From positions 1 to 17,650 of the forward strand of contig JAOPXA010000289.1 of NCBI GenBank assembly GCA_025965395.1: DNA of 17,650 bases, given 5' to 3'. This DNA is from Nocardioidaceae bacterium. Its GTDB lineage: Bacteria > Actinomycetota > Actinomycetes > Propionibacteriales > Nocardioidaceae. The number at the start of each line of letters is the position of its first letter. Position 1 is the first letter of the stretch. A program made the translations under genes and the position numbers. Positions 6,820 through 14,816 of the stretch are shown here, piece after piece. The notes under the pieces were generated by a model. That model was given only the letters and a program-made list of their open reading frames with translations, had not been told where the DNA came from and searched no databases.

Positions 6820-7665
6820 TCACGAGACTGACATGTCGAGACCCAGGTCGAGGGAGCGGACGCTATGGGTCAGCGCGCCCACAGAGATGACATCGACGCC
6901 GGTTTGAGCGATAGCCCGTATCGTCTCGAGATTGACGTTTCCGCTGGCCTCGACGATCGCCCGGTCACCAATGTGGGCCACTCCCGCGCGGAGGTCGTCG
7001 AGTGTGAAGTTATCGAGCATGATCGTGTCGACGACGCCGGACGCAAGGACCTCATCAAGCTGTTCGAGACGATCAACCTCGACCTCGATGTGCGTCGTAT
7101 GAGGCAAGTCGCGACGGGCCTGCTGGAGCGCCTCGCCGAGATTGTCGCGAACCACGGCAAGGTGGTTGTCCTTGGCCATGACGGCATCGGACAGCGAGTA
7201 GCGGTGGTTATGGCCACCACCGGAGCGCACAGCGTGACGCTCGAGCGCGCGCAGTCCCGGCGTGGTCTTGCGGGTGTCGACGAGTCTGGCCTTGGTGTCG
7301 GCGACCAACGCCACGTAGGTCATCGTGAGGGTCGCGATGCCGCTCATACGCTGGACCAGGTTGAGTGCGACTCGCTCCGACTGAAGGATCGACCGAGCAG
7401 ATCCCGAAACGGAGGCGAGGACGTCGCCCCTAAGGAAAAGATCGCCGTCGGCAGTGCCGATGGTGACCTTGACGTCTGGGTCGAGCATCGTGAACGCAGC
7501 GGCGAAGACCTCTCCCCCGCTGAACACCCCTGGTTCGCGCGCGACGAGATCGGCCGTCGCGGAGGCTGTCGCAGGTACAAGGGTCTGTGACGTGATATCG
7601 CCATGGGGCGCGTCTTCCTCGAGCGCCATCGCGACGACTCGCTCAATCTGCTGACGCGTCAGCAT
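6820..7665 (-). CDS. nadC: Nicotinate-nucleotide diphosphorylase (quinolinate phosphoribosyltransferase)
   Basis: 281 residues, normal for NadC. It converts quinolinate and PRPP to nicotinate mononucleotide, CO2 and pyrophosphate, the point where the de novo route joins the common NAD pathway. Conserved motifs: EEDAPHGDITS (16-26), DTRKTTPGLR (130-139), HRYSLSDAVMAKDNH (154-168), EVEVD (194-198), MLDNF (216-220), EASGNV (239-244) and SVGALTHS (261-268); these include the basic residues that bind quinolinate and the PRPP-binding end of the barrel. I start at the ATG at 7665 with GGGAGA upstream; the same frame stays open further upstream into nadB, but homologues begin here. It lies 46 bases after nadB and 10 bases before nadS. 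A 16-bp perfect palindrome spans its start codon (separate entry). Confidence 0.95.
   Translation of the reverse strand: MLTRQQIERVVAMALEEDAPHGDITSQTLVPATASATADLVAREPGVFSGGEVFAAAFTMLDPDVKVTIGTADGDLFLRGDVLASVSGSARSILQSERVALNLVQRMSGIATLTMTYVALVADTKARLVDTRKTTPGLRALERHAVRSGGGHNHRYSLSDAVMAKDNHLAVVRDNLGEALQQARRDLPHTTHIEVEVDRLEQLDEVLASGVVDTIMLDNFTLDDLRAGVAHIGDRAIVEASGNVNLETIRAIAQTGVDVISVGALTHSVRSLDLGLDMSVS
7649..7664. repeat. 16-bp perfect palindrome at the nadC start
   Basis: TGCTGACGCGTCAGCA covers the last two bases of the nadC ATG and the next codons. It could fold as a 6-bp stem with a 4-base loop in the mRNA. It may be chance within the MLTRQ coding sequence. Confidence 0.4.
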
Positions 7666-7711
7666 CCCGTCTCCCTCATCCCCATCGCTCGCGAGTCGGC
7701 TACGAGCGGGG

Positions 7712-9253
7712 TCATGCGAGAGCCTGTATGGGTGGCTTGGCCAGAAGCGCCGAATGCTGGGCAAAGCTTGGCGCGACGTCTGGGAAATCCGTGCGATAGT
7801 GCCCGCCCCGCGACTCCTCGCGCGCAAGAGCAGCCGCGACGATCGCCCGCGAGACGATGAGCAAATTGGCGTCCTCAGCCGACTTGGCATCCAGCACCTC
7901 TGGCGTCTCCCAGCCAGCAAGCTGAGACGCAGCCGCTGCCAGATGATCCCCGTCGCGAGCTAGTCCTGCGGCATCCCACATGAGACGCTGCAGATCCGAG
8001 CGTAGGAACGGCACCGTGTCGGCACCATCGAGCAAGTTGGCAACGATCGGCGCGCCCCACTCCGCATCCCACTCATGGACAGGCGGGTGCGACGTCAAAC
8101 CCTCGATGCACCGCGTCGCATAGACCGCAGCCTCAAGCAACGAGTTGGACGCAAGCCGGTTGGCGCCATGCACACCGGTGCACGCCACTTCGCCGATCGC
8201 ATACAGCCCCGGCAGCGATGTGCGCCCCCACTCGTCCGTGCGGACACCGCCCATCCAATAGTGCGACGCGGGAGTGACCGGTATGGGCTCGCTGCCCCAG
8301 GTGAATCCTTGACGCTTGGAAGCCGCGTCGATGGTCGGGAAACGCTTGGCCAAGAACTCAGCGCCCAGCATCGTCGCGTCGAGACGCACAGGCACACCCG
8401 GCTGCTTGGCCATCTGTGCCGCAATGCCGCGCGCCACCACATCACGTGGGGCGAGCTCGGCGTCGGGATGCACGTCAGTCATGAAGCGCTTGCCCTCGCT
8501 GTCGATGAGCACCGCTCCCTCACCGCGTACGGCCTCGGAGACAAGGAAGTTGCCGGGAGCATCGAGCGCTGTGGGATGGAACTGGTAGAACTCGAGGTCA
8601 GAAACGATGGCTCCCGCTCGGATCGCCATCGCCACCCCGTCACCCGTGGCGATCTGCGGGTTGGTCGTGTACGGGAAGATTTGGCCAGCACCGCCGGTCG
8701 CGAGGATGACGTGGTCGGCGCGGATCTCGCGACCGCCCAGCACCGAAACACCCACCGCACGGCCGTCCTCGATCAGGAGATCGAGCACCGTCGTCGACTC
8801 GTGCACCTGGATCGGACTACGACGCACTTGGTCGATCAGTGCCACGGCAATGCCCGCACCCGTGGCATCGCCGCCCGCATGCAGGATGCGCGGATGGCTG
8901 TGCGCCGCCTCGAGACCCTGGGCAAGCTTGCCATCCTTCATGTCAAACTTCACGCCGCGTTCGATCATCTCGGCTATCACCGCGGGTCCCTTGGAGCACA
9001 AGACGATCGCAGCTTCAGCGTCGGTCAGGCCAGCCCCGGCAACGAGCGTGTCGGCCACATGGGACTCGACGCTGTCGTCGGGCGAGGTCACGACCGCGAC
9101 TCCACCCTGGGCATACCAGGTATTGCTCTGGTTGAGCTCGGCCTTCGTGACGAGCTGCACGTCGTATGCGTCGCTCGCCTCGAGCGCCGCGGTGAGGCCG
9201 GCGACGCCGCTGCCGATGACAAGGACCGTCTGGCGCGGGGACGTACTAGTCAT
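7712..9253 (-). CDS. nadB: L-aspartate oxidase
   Basis: 513-residue FAD enzyme that oxidises L-aspartate to iminoaspartate, the substrate passed to NadA. The Rossmann nucleotide-binding site is VLVIGSGVAGLTAALEA (10-26). Other conserved parts: NTWYAQGGVAV (44-54), FHPTAL with His226, RGEGAVLID (243-251), LAPRDVVARGI (267-277) with the active-site arginines, HYWMGGV with His331, and GVHGANRLASNSLLEA (360-375). All belong to the succinate dehydrogenase/fumarate reductase flavoprotein family, and the length and operon place fit NadB rather than SdhA. Its ATG at 9253 lies inside the end of nadA, an 8-base overlap (9246-9253), so translation is probably coupled. In C. glutamicum the related operon lacks nadB; here it is present. 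Confidence 0.95.
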   Translation of the reverse strand: MTSTSPRQTVLVIGSGVAGLTAALEASDAYDVQLVTKAELNQSNTWYAQGGVAVVTSPDDSVESHVADTLVAGAGLTDAEAAIVLCSKGPAVIAEMIERGVKFDMKDGKLAQGLEAAHSHPRILHAGGDATGAGIAVALIDQVRRSPIQVHESTTVLDLLIEDGRAVGVSVLGGREIRADHVILATGGAGQIFPYTTNPQIATGDGVAMAIRAGAIVSDLEFYQFHPTALDAPGNFLVSEAVRGEGAVLIDSEGKRFMTDVHPDAELAPRDVVARGIAAQMAKQPGVPVRLDATMLGAEFLAKRFPTIDAASKRQGFTWGSEPIPVTPASHYWMGGVRTDEWGRTSLPGLYAIGEVACTGVHGANRLASNSLLEAAVYATRCIEGLTSHPPVHEWDAEWGAPIVANLLDGADTVPFLRSDLQRLMWDAAGLARDGDHLAAAASQLAGWETPEVLDAKSAEDANLLIVSRAIVAAALAREESRGGHYRTDFPDVAPSFAQHSALLAKPPIQALA

Positions 9254-10529
9254 GCGGATCTCCCTTGGCGATGGGCTTGGGCAGTGCGGCCAACATGCGC
9301 TCGAGTGCGACCTTGGCGTGCTCGGCGATGCGGGGCTCCACGATGATCTGGTTGTGCACCTCGCCGTTGACGAGGCCTTCGAGCGTCCAGGCCAGGTAGC
9401 CAGGATGGATGCGATACATGGTCGAGCATGGGCAGACAACCGGGTCGAGGCAGAAGATCGTGTGCTCGGGATGCTCGGCCTGGAGCCGGTTGACCATGTT
9501 GACCTCGGTGCCGATGGCGAACGTCGCCCCCGGAGGAGCGGCCTCGATCGCCTTGCGGATGTAGTCGGTCGAGCCCGCCTCGTCGGCCGCATCGACCACT
9601 GGCATCGGGCACTCGGGATGCACGATCACGCGTACGCCCGGAAAGTCGATGCGCGCCTTCTCGATCTGAGCGACGTTGAAGCGCTTGTGCACGGAGCAGA
9701 AACCGTGCCACAGCAGCACCTTGGCGCTCAGCAGATCGTCACCGCTGTTGCCTCCCAACGGCTTGCGGGGATTCCACATCGGCATGTCGTCGACGCTGAT
9801 GCCCATCGCCTTCGCGGTGTTGCGGCCCAGGTGCTGATCGGGGAAGAAGAGCACGCGCTGGCCACGCTCGAAGGCCCACTCAAGGACTGTCGCGGCATTG
9901 GAGGACGTGCAGACGATGCCACCGTGCTCGCCACAGAACGCCTTGAGCGCCGCCGATGAGTTCATGTAGGTAACCGGGATGACGGGCACTTTGCCGTCCG
10001 CATCGGGCTCGGTGCCGTAGAGCGCCTCGAGGTCTTCCCAGCAAGCGGTCACCGAGTCGATGTCAGCCATGTCGGCCATCGAGCAGCCTGCGGCGAGATT
10101 GGGCAGGATGACCTTCTGCCCCTCACGCGCCAGGATGTCAGCGGTCTCGGCCATGAAGTGGACGCCACAGAACACGATCGTCTCTGCCTCGGGCATGGTC
10201 AACGCGGCGTTGGCCAGCTGGAATGAGTCGCCGACGAAATCGGCATACTGGACCACCTCATCGCGCTGGTAGAAGTGCCCAAGAATGACCAACTTGGAGC
10301 CGAGCGCCTTCTTGGCTGCGGAGATCCGGCGGTGCAGGTCCTCTTCGGAAGCACGTTGGTACTCGACGGGGAGCTGACCCGGGCGAACGGTCGGGTCGGG
10401 GATGACGTCGTACTCCGACGCACCCGGCCCGTAGCCAGGCGCGAGGTCAAAATTCCAAGGACCCTTCGCGAGATCGGTGTCACAGCTCGCTGCCGGATCG
10501 GCGACGATGGTGGCGTTGACGGAAGACAT
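9246..10529 (-). CDS. nadA: Quinolinate synthase (4Fe-4S), type A
   Basis: 427-residue cytosolic enzyme that condenses iminoaspartate with dihydroxyacetone phosphate to quinolinate. The three cluster cysteines are visible: Cys149 (AAGCSMAD), Cys307 (HPECPMP) and one in VVCPCSTMYR (Cys366 or Cys368). Other family motifs are LGHFYQRDEVVQYADFVGDS (83-102), CGVHFMAETA (121-130), YMNSSAALKAF (188-198), CTSSNA (207-212) and FFPDQHLGRNTA (228-239). The N-terminus (about 1-60) is an actinobacterial-type extension before the catalytic triplicate domain. The ATG at 10529 overlaps the nrtR stop in TGATG, with GAGGAG as ribosome binding site. The exposed oxygen-sensitive cluster explains the desulfurase in the operon. 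Confidence 0.96.
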   Translation of the reverse strand: MSSVNATIVADPAASCDTDLAKGPWNFDLAPGYGPGASEYDVIPDPTVRPGQLPVEYQRASEEDLHRRISAAKKALGSKLVILGHFYQRDEVVQYADFVGDSFQLANAALTMPEAETIVFCGVHFMAETADILAREGQKVILPNLAAGCSMADMADIDSVTACWEDLEALYGTEPDADGKVPVIPVTYMNSSAALKAFCGEHGGIVCTSSNAATVLEWAFERGQRVLFFPDQHLGRNTAKAMGISVDDMPMWNPRKPLGGNSGDDLLSAKVLLWHGFCSVHKRFNVAQIEKARIDFPGVRVIVHPECPMPVVDAADEAGSTDYIRKAIEAAPPGATFAIGTEVNMVNRLQAEHPEHTIFCLDPVVCPCSTMYRIHPGYLAWTLEGLVNGEVHNQIIVEPRIAEHAKVALERMLAALPKPIAKGDPHD

Positions 10530-11251
10530 CAGTGGCTCCTCGTGGGTGTGAGCGGACCTTGGTCCGCCATGGTGAAATCTGAGTTGTAGCGATAGAGCCT
10601 CGGAGGGCGATGGCTCGTGCCGGTCAGGCGTCGACCGGTGTCCACGATCGCTCGCGAGGCGAGCATCTGGCGTCGAAAGTTGGCCGGATCGACGGGCTTG
10701 CGCAGCACGGCCTCGTAGACCTCCCGCAGCTGGGCGAGTGTGAAGGTCTCCCCGAGGAACGCGTGAGCGACGCGGCTGTACTCCATCTTGTTGCGCAGCC
10801 GCCACAACGCGTACTCGACGATCGTGTTGTGATCGAAGGCAAGCGTCGGCAGGTCATCCGCGACATGCCACTCGACGTTGTCATCGCTGACGGCTCGCTC
10901 GGCTTCATCGGACTGGACGAGCGCCCAGTAGACGACCGAGACGACGCGCGATCCGCCGGGAGACCGATCGACGGCACCGAACGCATACAGCTGCTCGAGG
11001 TACTTAGGCGTCAGTCCGGTGCTGCGCTTGAGGGTGCGCGCGGCCGAGTCCGCGAGGCTCTCCTCACAATGCAATGGGCCGCCAGGCAGCGCCCATTGGC
11101 CCTCATGCGGCTCGCGGATTCGCTTGACGAGCGGAATCCAGAGGGTCGTGAGACCGGTTTTAGGGTCGATGCGAAGCGCGAAGATGACGGTCGAGACGGC
11201 CAGCGCCACATCGGTGCTGATGTCCGTCGGTTGCTCGAGCTGAGCAGCCAT
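10529..11251 (-). CDS. nrtR: NrtR-type Nudix-related repressor of NAD biosynthesis
   Basis: 240 residues: N-terminal Nudix-like domain (about 13-150) and C-terminal winged helix (about 155-230) with the family ending LYRYN (219-223). The Nudix box starts GGPLHCEESLADSAARTLKR (57-76); the catalytic REUxEE reads RTLKRS (72-77), so the metal-binding glutamates are gone and it should bind but not hydrolyse its ligand. Known NrtR proteins sense ADP-ribose or NAD-related nucleotides, and corynebacterial NdnR represses the nad operon with NAD as co-repressor. I take the ATG at 11251 with AGGAG 7 bases upstream rather than the GTG at 11257, which abuts the site. First gene of the nad operon, with a TGATG overlap to nadA; probably autoregulated through the inverted repeat in its promoter. 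Confidence 0.92.
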   Translation of the reverse strand: MAAQLEQPTDISTDVALAVSTVIFALRIDPKTGLTTLWIPLVKRIREPHEGQWALPGGPLHCEESLADSAARTLKRSTGLTPKYLEQLYAFGAVDRSPGGSRVVSVVYWALVQSDEAERAVSDDNVEWHVADDLPTLAFDHNTIVEYALWRLRNKMEYSRVAHAFLGETFTLAQLREVYEAVLRKPVDPANFRRQMLASRAIVDTGRRLTGTSHRPPRLYRYNSDFTMADQGPLTPTRSH

Positions 11252-11276
11252 ACACACTCTCCTACTAAAGGTATGT

Positions 11277-11303
11277 ATGACATTAACCCCGCCTTAAAGT
11301 CAT
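11277..11303. promoter_or_regulatory. Inverted repeat in the nrtR promoter, probable NrtR operator
   Basis: ATGACATTAA (11277-11286) and TTAAAGTCAT (11294-11303) are inverted copies with one mismatch, separated by CCCCGCC. They cover the -10 and the whole spacer of the promoter, the usual place for a repressor. That NrtR binds it is inferred from position. Confidence 0.55.
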
Positions 11304-11308
11304 GTCAA
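11280..11308 (-). promoter_or_regulatory. Sigma-70-type promoter of the nrtR-nadABC-nadS operon
   Basis: On the minus strand, a perfect TTGACA (11308-11303), a 17-base spacer, then TAATGT (11285-11280). The expected start is near 11273, giving a leader of about 20 bases with AGGAG before the nrtR ATG. Confidence 0.65.
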
Positions 11309-11317
11309 CCCTTACCC

Positions 11318-11413
11318 CGCCGGCGAGAGAGTATTGCACCACCGAGGAGAGAAATTTGTTCGTATGGACGTGCAGAACTCTCTCGCGAATGGTGAAATAT
11401 TCGCTCGCCGGCG
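11318..11413. repeat. 96-base imperfect inverted repeat between dnaE2 and nrtR
   Basis: The arms 11318-11340 and 11391-11413 match as inverted copies at 20 of 23 positions, the outer ten perfectly (CGCCGGCGAG / CTCGCCGGCG). The right arm ends at the base next to the dnaE2 stop codon. A second perfect pairing, GCGAGAGAGT (11323-11332) with ACTCTCTCGC (11377-11386), competes with it. There is no T tract after either end, so it is not a standard terminator. It could be a factor-dependent terminator, a small inverted-repeat element, or an RNA switch. Confidence 0.6.
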
Positions 11414-14400
11414 TTATTGGAAGTTGCGGGCGGAGTGACGCGCAGGGAGTGCCGTCGCCGCAGCCGGGATGGCCTCGACGAGGTTGTCCATCCGATCGGC
11501 AATGAGGTTGATGGTGCCATCGGAGCTCTCCATGATGCCGCGGATCACCATGCCTGCAGCATTGCGAGCGACCTGGCGATAGCGCCCCCACACCCCGACC
11601 GAGCAGATGACGTTGAGCATGCCGGTCTCGTCCTCGAGGTTGAGGAACGTGACACCAGCGGCCGTCGAGGGCCGCTGGCGATGCGTGATGAGCCCCCCGA
11701 CCCGGACGCGGGTGCCCGACGGCACCGCAGCCAAGTCGGCGACCGAATAGATGTCACGAGCGGTCAACAGACCACGTATGTGTGCCACAGGATGCTCCCC
11801 CGGCGAGATCTTGGTCGCCCACAGGTCCGCCAGAGTCACCTCGACCTCGCTCATACCGGGCAGCGTTGGCGGCGCTGAGTCGACCGACGTGCCCTCGAGT
11901 TGGTCGAGACTCTCAACATAACCGGCATTCCACAAGGCCTGGCGCCGAGAAACCCCAAACCCGTCGAAAGCTCCAGCAGTTGCGAGTGCCTCCATCTGCG
12001 CGACACTCAGCTCGGCGCGGCGCGACACGTCGGCCATGTCGCGGAACGGCTGCCGCTCGCGCTCCGCCACGATGCGCCTTGCGACCTCCTTGCCGAGGCC
12101 CTGGACGGAGTCGAGTCCGAGCCGCACGGCGAAGCTGCCGTCGCGGCGGTGTGCTGGGGTCGGGTCTGGCGTGCCGCGGACGAAGTCAGGCACCGGGTCC
12201 TGAACTCGCTCCACACATGCGTCCCTCCCGGTCGTGCCACCGTCACCCAGCGCCTCCAGATCAGCCTGCGGCTGAGACAGCAGAATGTCGGGGCGCAAGA
12301 TTTCGACCCCGTGCCTGCGCGCATCCGTCGTCAGCGACTGCGGCGAGTAGAACCCCATCGGCTGGGCCCGCAGCAACGACGCCAGGAACACACCCGGATA
12401 GTGCAGCTTGAGCCACGAGCTCGCATAGACAAGCAGCCCGAAGCTGAGCGCATGGCTCTCGGCGAACCCGAAGTTGGCGAAGGCTTCGATCTTGTCGTAG
12501 ATCGAGTCGGCCAGGTCATCGACGATGCCCCGACGCTCCATGCCTTCGTATAGCTTGCCCTTCAACGTCTCGATCTTCTCGATGCCGCGTTTGGATCCCA
12601 TGGCCCGCCGTAGGAGGTCGGCGTCGTCGGCGTTGATGTCACCGACCGCCATGGCCATCTGCATGAGCTGCTCCTGGAAGAGCGGAACGCCCAGCGTGCG
12701 TTTGAGCACCTTCTCGAGATCAGGGTGCGGGTAGGTGACGTCCTCGACACCGGTCTTGCGGCGGATGTAGGGATGCACCGCACCACCCTGGATGGGACCC
12801 GGTCGAATGAGCGCGATCTCGATGACGAGGTCGTAGAGCTTGCGGGGCTGCAGCCGTGGCAGGGTACCGATCTGGGCCCGGCTCTCGACCTGGAAAACCC
12901 CGATCGAGTCGGCGCGACAGAGCATGTCGTAGACGCCGGCCTCCTCCTTCGGGATGGTGGCTAGCGTCCAGCGCTCGCCGAAATGCTGGTCAGCGAGGTT
13001 GAACGCATGGTTGATCGCGCCGAGCATGCCGAGACCGAGTAGGTCGAACTTCACCAAGCCCATGTAGGCGCAATCGTCCTTGTCCCACTGGAGCACCGTG
13101 CGATCATCCATACGGCCACGCTCGATCGGACATACCTCGCCCACCGGGCGCTCGGTCAGGACCATCCCTCCCGAGTGGATGCCGAGGTGCCGTGGCGATC
13201 CGCGGAGCTCCTCGGCGAGGTCGACGACGGCAGGAGGTACGCCATGGGTGCCTGGCTCGATCGAACCCCACCCCTCAACCTCCTTGGACCAGGCATCCTG
13301 CTGTCCGGTGCTGTAGCCGAGCGCTTTGGCGGTGTCGCGGATCGCTGACTTAGGACGGTACGTGATGACGTTGGCGACCTGCGCGGCGTTGCGGCGGCCA
13401 TAGCGCCGGTAGACCTCCTGGATGACCTCCTCACGTCGGTCGGAGTCGAAGTCGACGTCGATGTCGGGCTCCTCCTCGCGTGTGGTGGCGAGAAAGCGTT
13501 CGAAGGGCAGGTCGTAGAAAATCGAGTCGACGGCGGTGATGCCGAGCGCGTAGCAGACCGCCGAGTTGGCCGACGAACCTCGACCTTGGCACAGGATGCC
13601 GCGCTCCTTGGCGAACTGGACCATCTCGTTGACGATGAGGAAATAGCCCGGGAAATCCTTGGCTGCGATGACGTCCAGTTCCTTGTCGAGACGCAGCTGG
13701 GCTTCGTCGCGGTTGTGGGCATAGCGCACGTCGGCGCCGCGGCTGGTGAGCTCGCGCAGCCACGACATCGGCGTGTGGCCCTCGGGGATGTTCTGTTTGG
13801 GCAGTCTTGGGCTGGCCGCCCGCAGGTTGAAGGCGAGCGCATCGGCGATATCGACCGTACGTGCAACAGCACCCGGGAACCGTCGCATCAGCAGCGCCAT
13901 CTCGGCCCCGGAGCGGATGTGTGCCGAGCCGGATGTGGGGGTCCAGCCATCCATTTCGGCGAGGCTGCGACGCGCGCGGACAGCGGACATCGCGGCGGCC
14001 AGCCGGTGGTCCTTGGGCTTGGCGTAGTGGACGTTGTTAGTCGCGACTGTGGGGAGACCGTGCTGGGCGGCGAGGTGCGCGAGAGCGTCGTTGATGGTGC
14101 CATCACGCGGTGAACCATGCTCGTAGAGCTCGACGGCAACGTGGTCGAGCCCGAACAAAGCGGTCAATCGGTCGATCTCCACGGCCGCGGCCTCGGACCC
14201 GCTCGTGGCAAGCGCGCTGCGCACGGCGCCTTTGCGGCATCCGGTCAAGACGAACCAGTGATCACGACCGCGGGCGGACAGTTCCTCGAGGTCATAGACG
14301 GGCCGGCCCTTCTCGTCACCGCGCAGCTGAGCATCGGTGATGGCCGCGGCCAGCCGGTGGTAGCCCTCGACCCCTTGGGCGAGCACCAGAAGGTGATTGC

Positions 14401-14809
14401 CCTCGGGGTCAGCGACACCGTTCTGGGGTCCGCTGAGCCCCAACGACAGCTCCGCTCCGAAGACCGTCTTGAGGCCCTCAGACTCATACTTGGAGGCGAT
14501 CTCGGCGAACCGCGGTGCACCGTAGAAGCCGTCGTGGTCGGTGATCGCGAGACCGTGGAGGCCGACCGTGATGGCTTCTTCGATGAGCTTGTCGGGTCCG
14601 CTCGCCCCGTCGAGGAAGCTGTAGTTGCTGTGCGCATGGAGCTCGGCGTAGGGCACGACTGGTCCCGTCGGTCGAGTGACCGCGCCCTCGTTGTCGTATG
14701 CCTGCCGCTTGCGGGACCAGCCAGGGGCGTCGCCGCCATCGGGGCGGACCTTGCCCGACAAGCGGCGCTCGAGCTCCATCCAGGAGACGCCTGGGTTGTT
14801 GAATCCCAT
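11414..14809 (-). CDS. dnaE2: Error-prone DNA polymerase DnaE2
   Basis: 1131-residue C-family polymerase that extends across lesions with ImuA' and ImuB and causes damage-induced mutagenesis. The start MGFNNPGVSWMELERRLSG is typical of actinobacterial DnaE2. The PHP domain follows (about 54-270: YAELHAHSNYSFLDGAS, LAITDHDGFYG). The palm holds PDIDVDFD with Asp451 and Asp453 as two catalytic carboxylates, and GRGSSANS (409-416). The fingers contain a helix-hairpin-helix-like ALATAGAFDGFG segment later on, and an OB domain sits near the C-terminus (VRVGGLITHRQRPST to IRGIMES). No beta-clamp motif is obvious at its end; in mycobacteria ImuB supplies clamp contact. It lies 95 bases after imuB with a strong Shine-Dalgarno GGAGGTGG (14824-14817) locked into a hairpin. 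No LexA box of its own is seen. Confidence 0.96.
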   Translation of the reverse strand: MGFNNPGVSWMELERRLSGKVRPDGGDAPGWSRKRQAYDNEGAVTRPTGPVVPYAELHAHSNYSFLDGASGPDKLIEEAITVGLHGLAITDHDGFYGAPRFAEIASKYESEGLKTVFGAELSLGLSGPQNGVADPEGNHLLVLAQGVEGYHRLAAAITDAQLRGDEKGRPVYDLEELSARGRDHWFVLTGCRKGAVRSALATSGSEAAAVEIDRLTALFGLDHVAVELYEHGSPRDGTINDALAHLAAQHGLPTVATNNVHYAKPKDHRLAAAMSAVRARRSLAEMDGWTPTSGSAHIRSGAEMALLMRRFPGAVARTVDIADALAFNLRAASPRLPKQNIPEGHTPMSWLRELTSRGADVRYAHNRDEAQLRLDKELDVIAAKDFPGYFLIVNEMVQFAKERGILCQGRGSSANSAVCYALGITAVDSIFYDLPFERFLATTREEEPDIDVDFDSDRREEVIQEVYRRYGRRNAAQVANVITYRPKSAIRDTAKALGYSTGQQDAWSKEVEGWGSIEPGTHGVPPAVVDLAEELRGSPRHLGIHSGGMVLTERPVGEVCPIERGRMDDRTVLQWDKDDCAYMGLVKFDLLGLGMLGAINHAFNLADQHFGERWTLATIPKEEAGVYDMLCRADSIGVFQVESRAQIGTLPRLQPRKLYDLVIEIALIRPGPIQGGAVHPYIRRKTGVEDVTYPHPDLEKVLKRTLGVPLFQEQLMQMAMAVGDINADDADLLRRAMGSKRGIEKIETLKGKLYEGMERRGIVDDLADSIYDKIEAFANFGFAESHALSFGLLVYASSWLKLHYPGVFLASLLRAQPMGFYSPQSLTTDARRHGVEILRPDILLSQPQADLEALGDGGTTGRDACVERVQDPVPDFVRGTPDPTPAHRRDGSFAVRLGLDSVQGLGKEVARRIVAERERQPFRDMADVSRRAELSVAQMEALATAGAFDGFGVSRRQALWNAGYVESLDQLEGTSVDSAPPTLPGMSEVEVTLADLWATKISPGEHPVAHIRGLLTARDIYSVADLAAVPSGTRVRVGGLITHRQRPSTAAGVTFLNLEDETGMLNVICSVGVWGRYRQVARNAAGMVIRGIMESSDGTINLIADRMDNLVEAIPAAATALPARHSARNFQ

Positions 14810-14816
14810 CAGCTCA

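Noticed and set aside
8075..9346. Long plus-strand open frame (423 codons) opposite nadB, and another at 8607-9959
   Set aside because: Both are antisense to nadB/nadA, whose motifs are complete. The translations are arginine-rich with no recognisable domain, as expected from the mirror of GC-rich codons.
11318..11413. Inverted repeat as insertion sequence ends
   Set aside because: Only 96 bases, no transposase, and no convincing target duplication at the flanks (the TTA copies do not abut both ends). Kept only as an open possibility.
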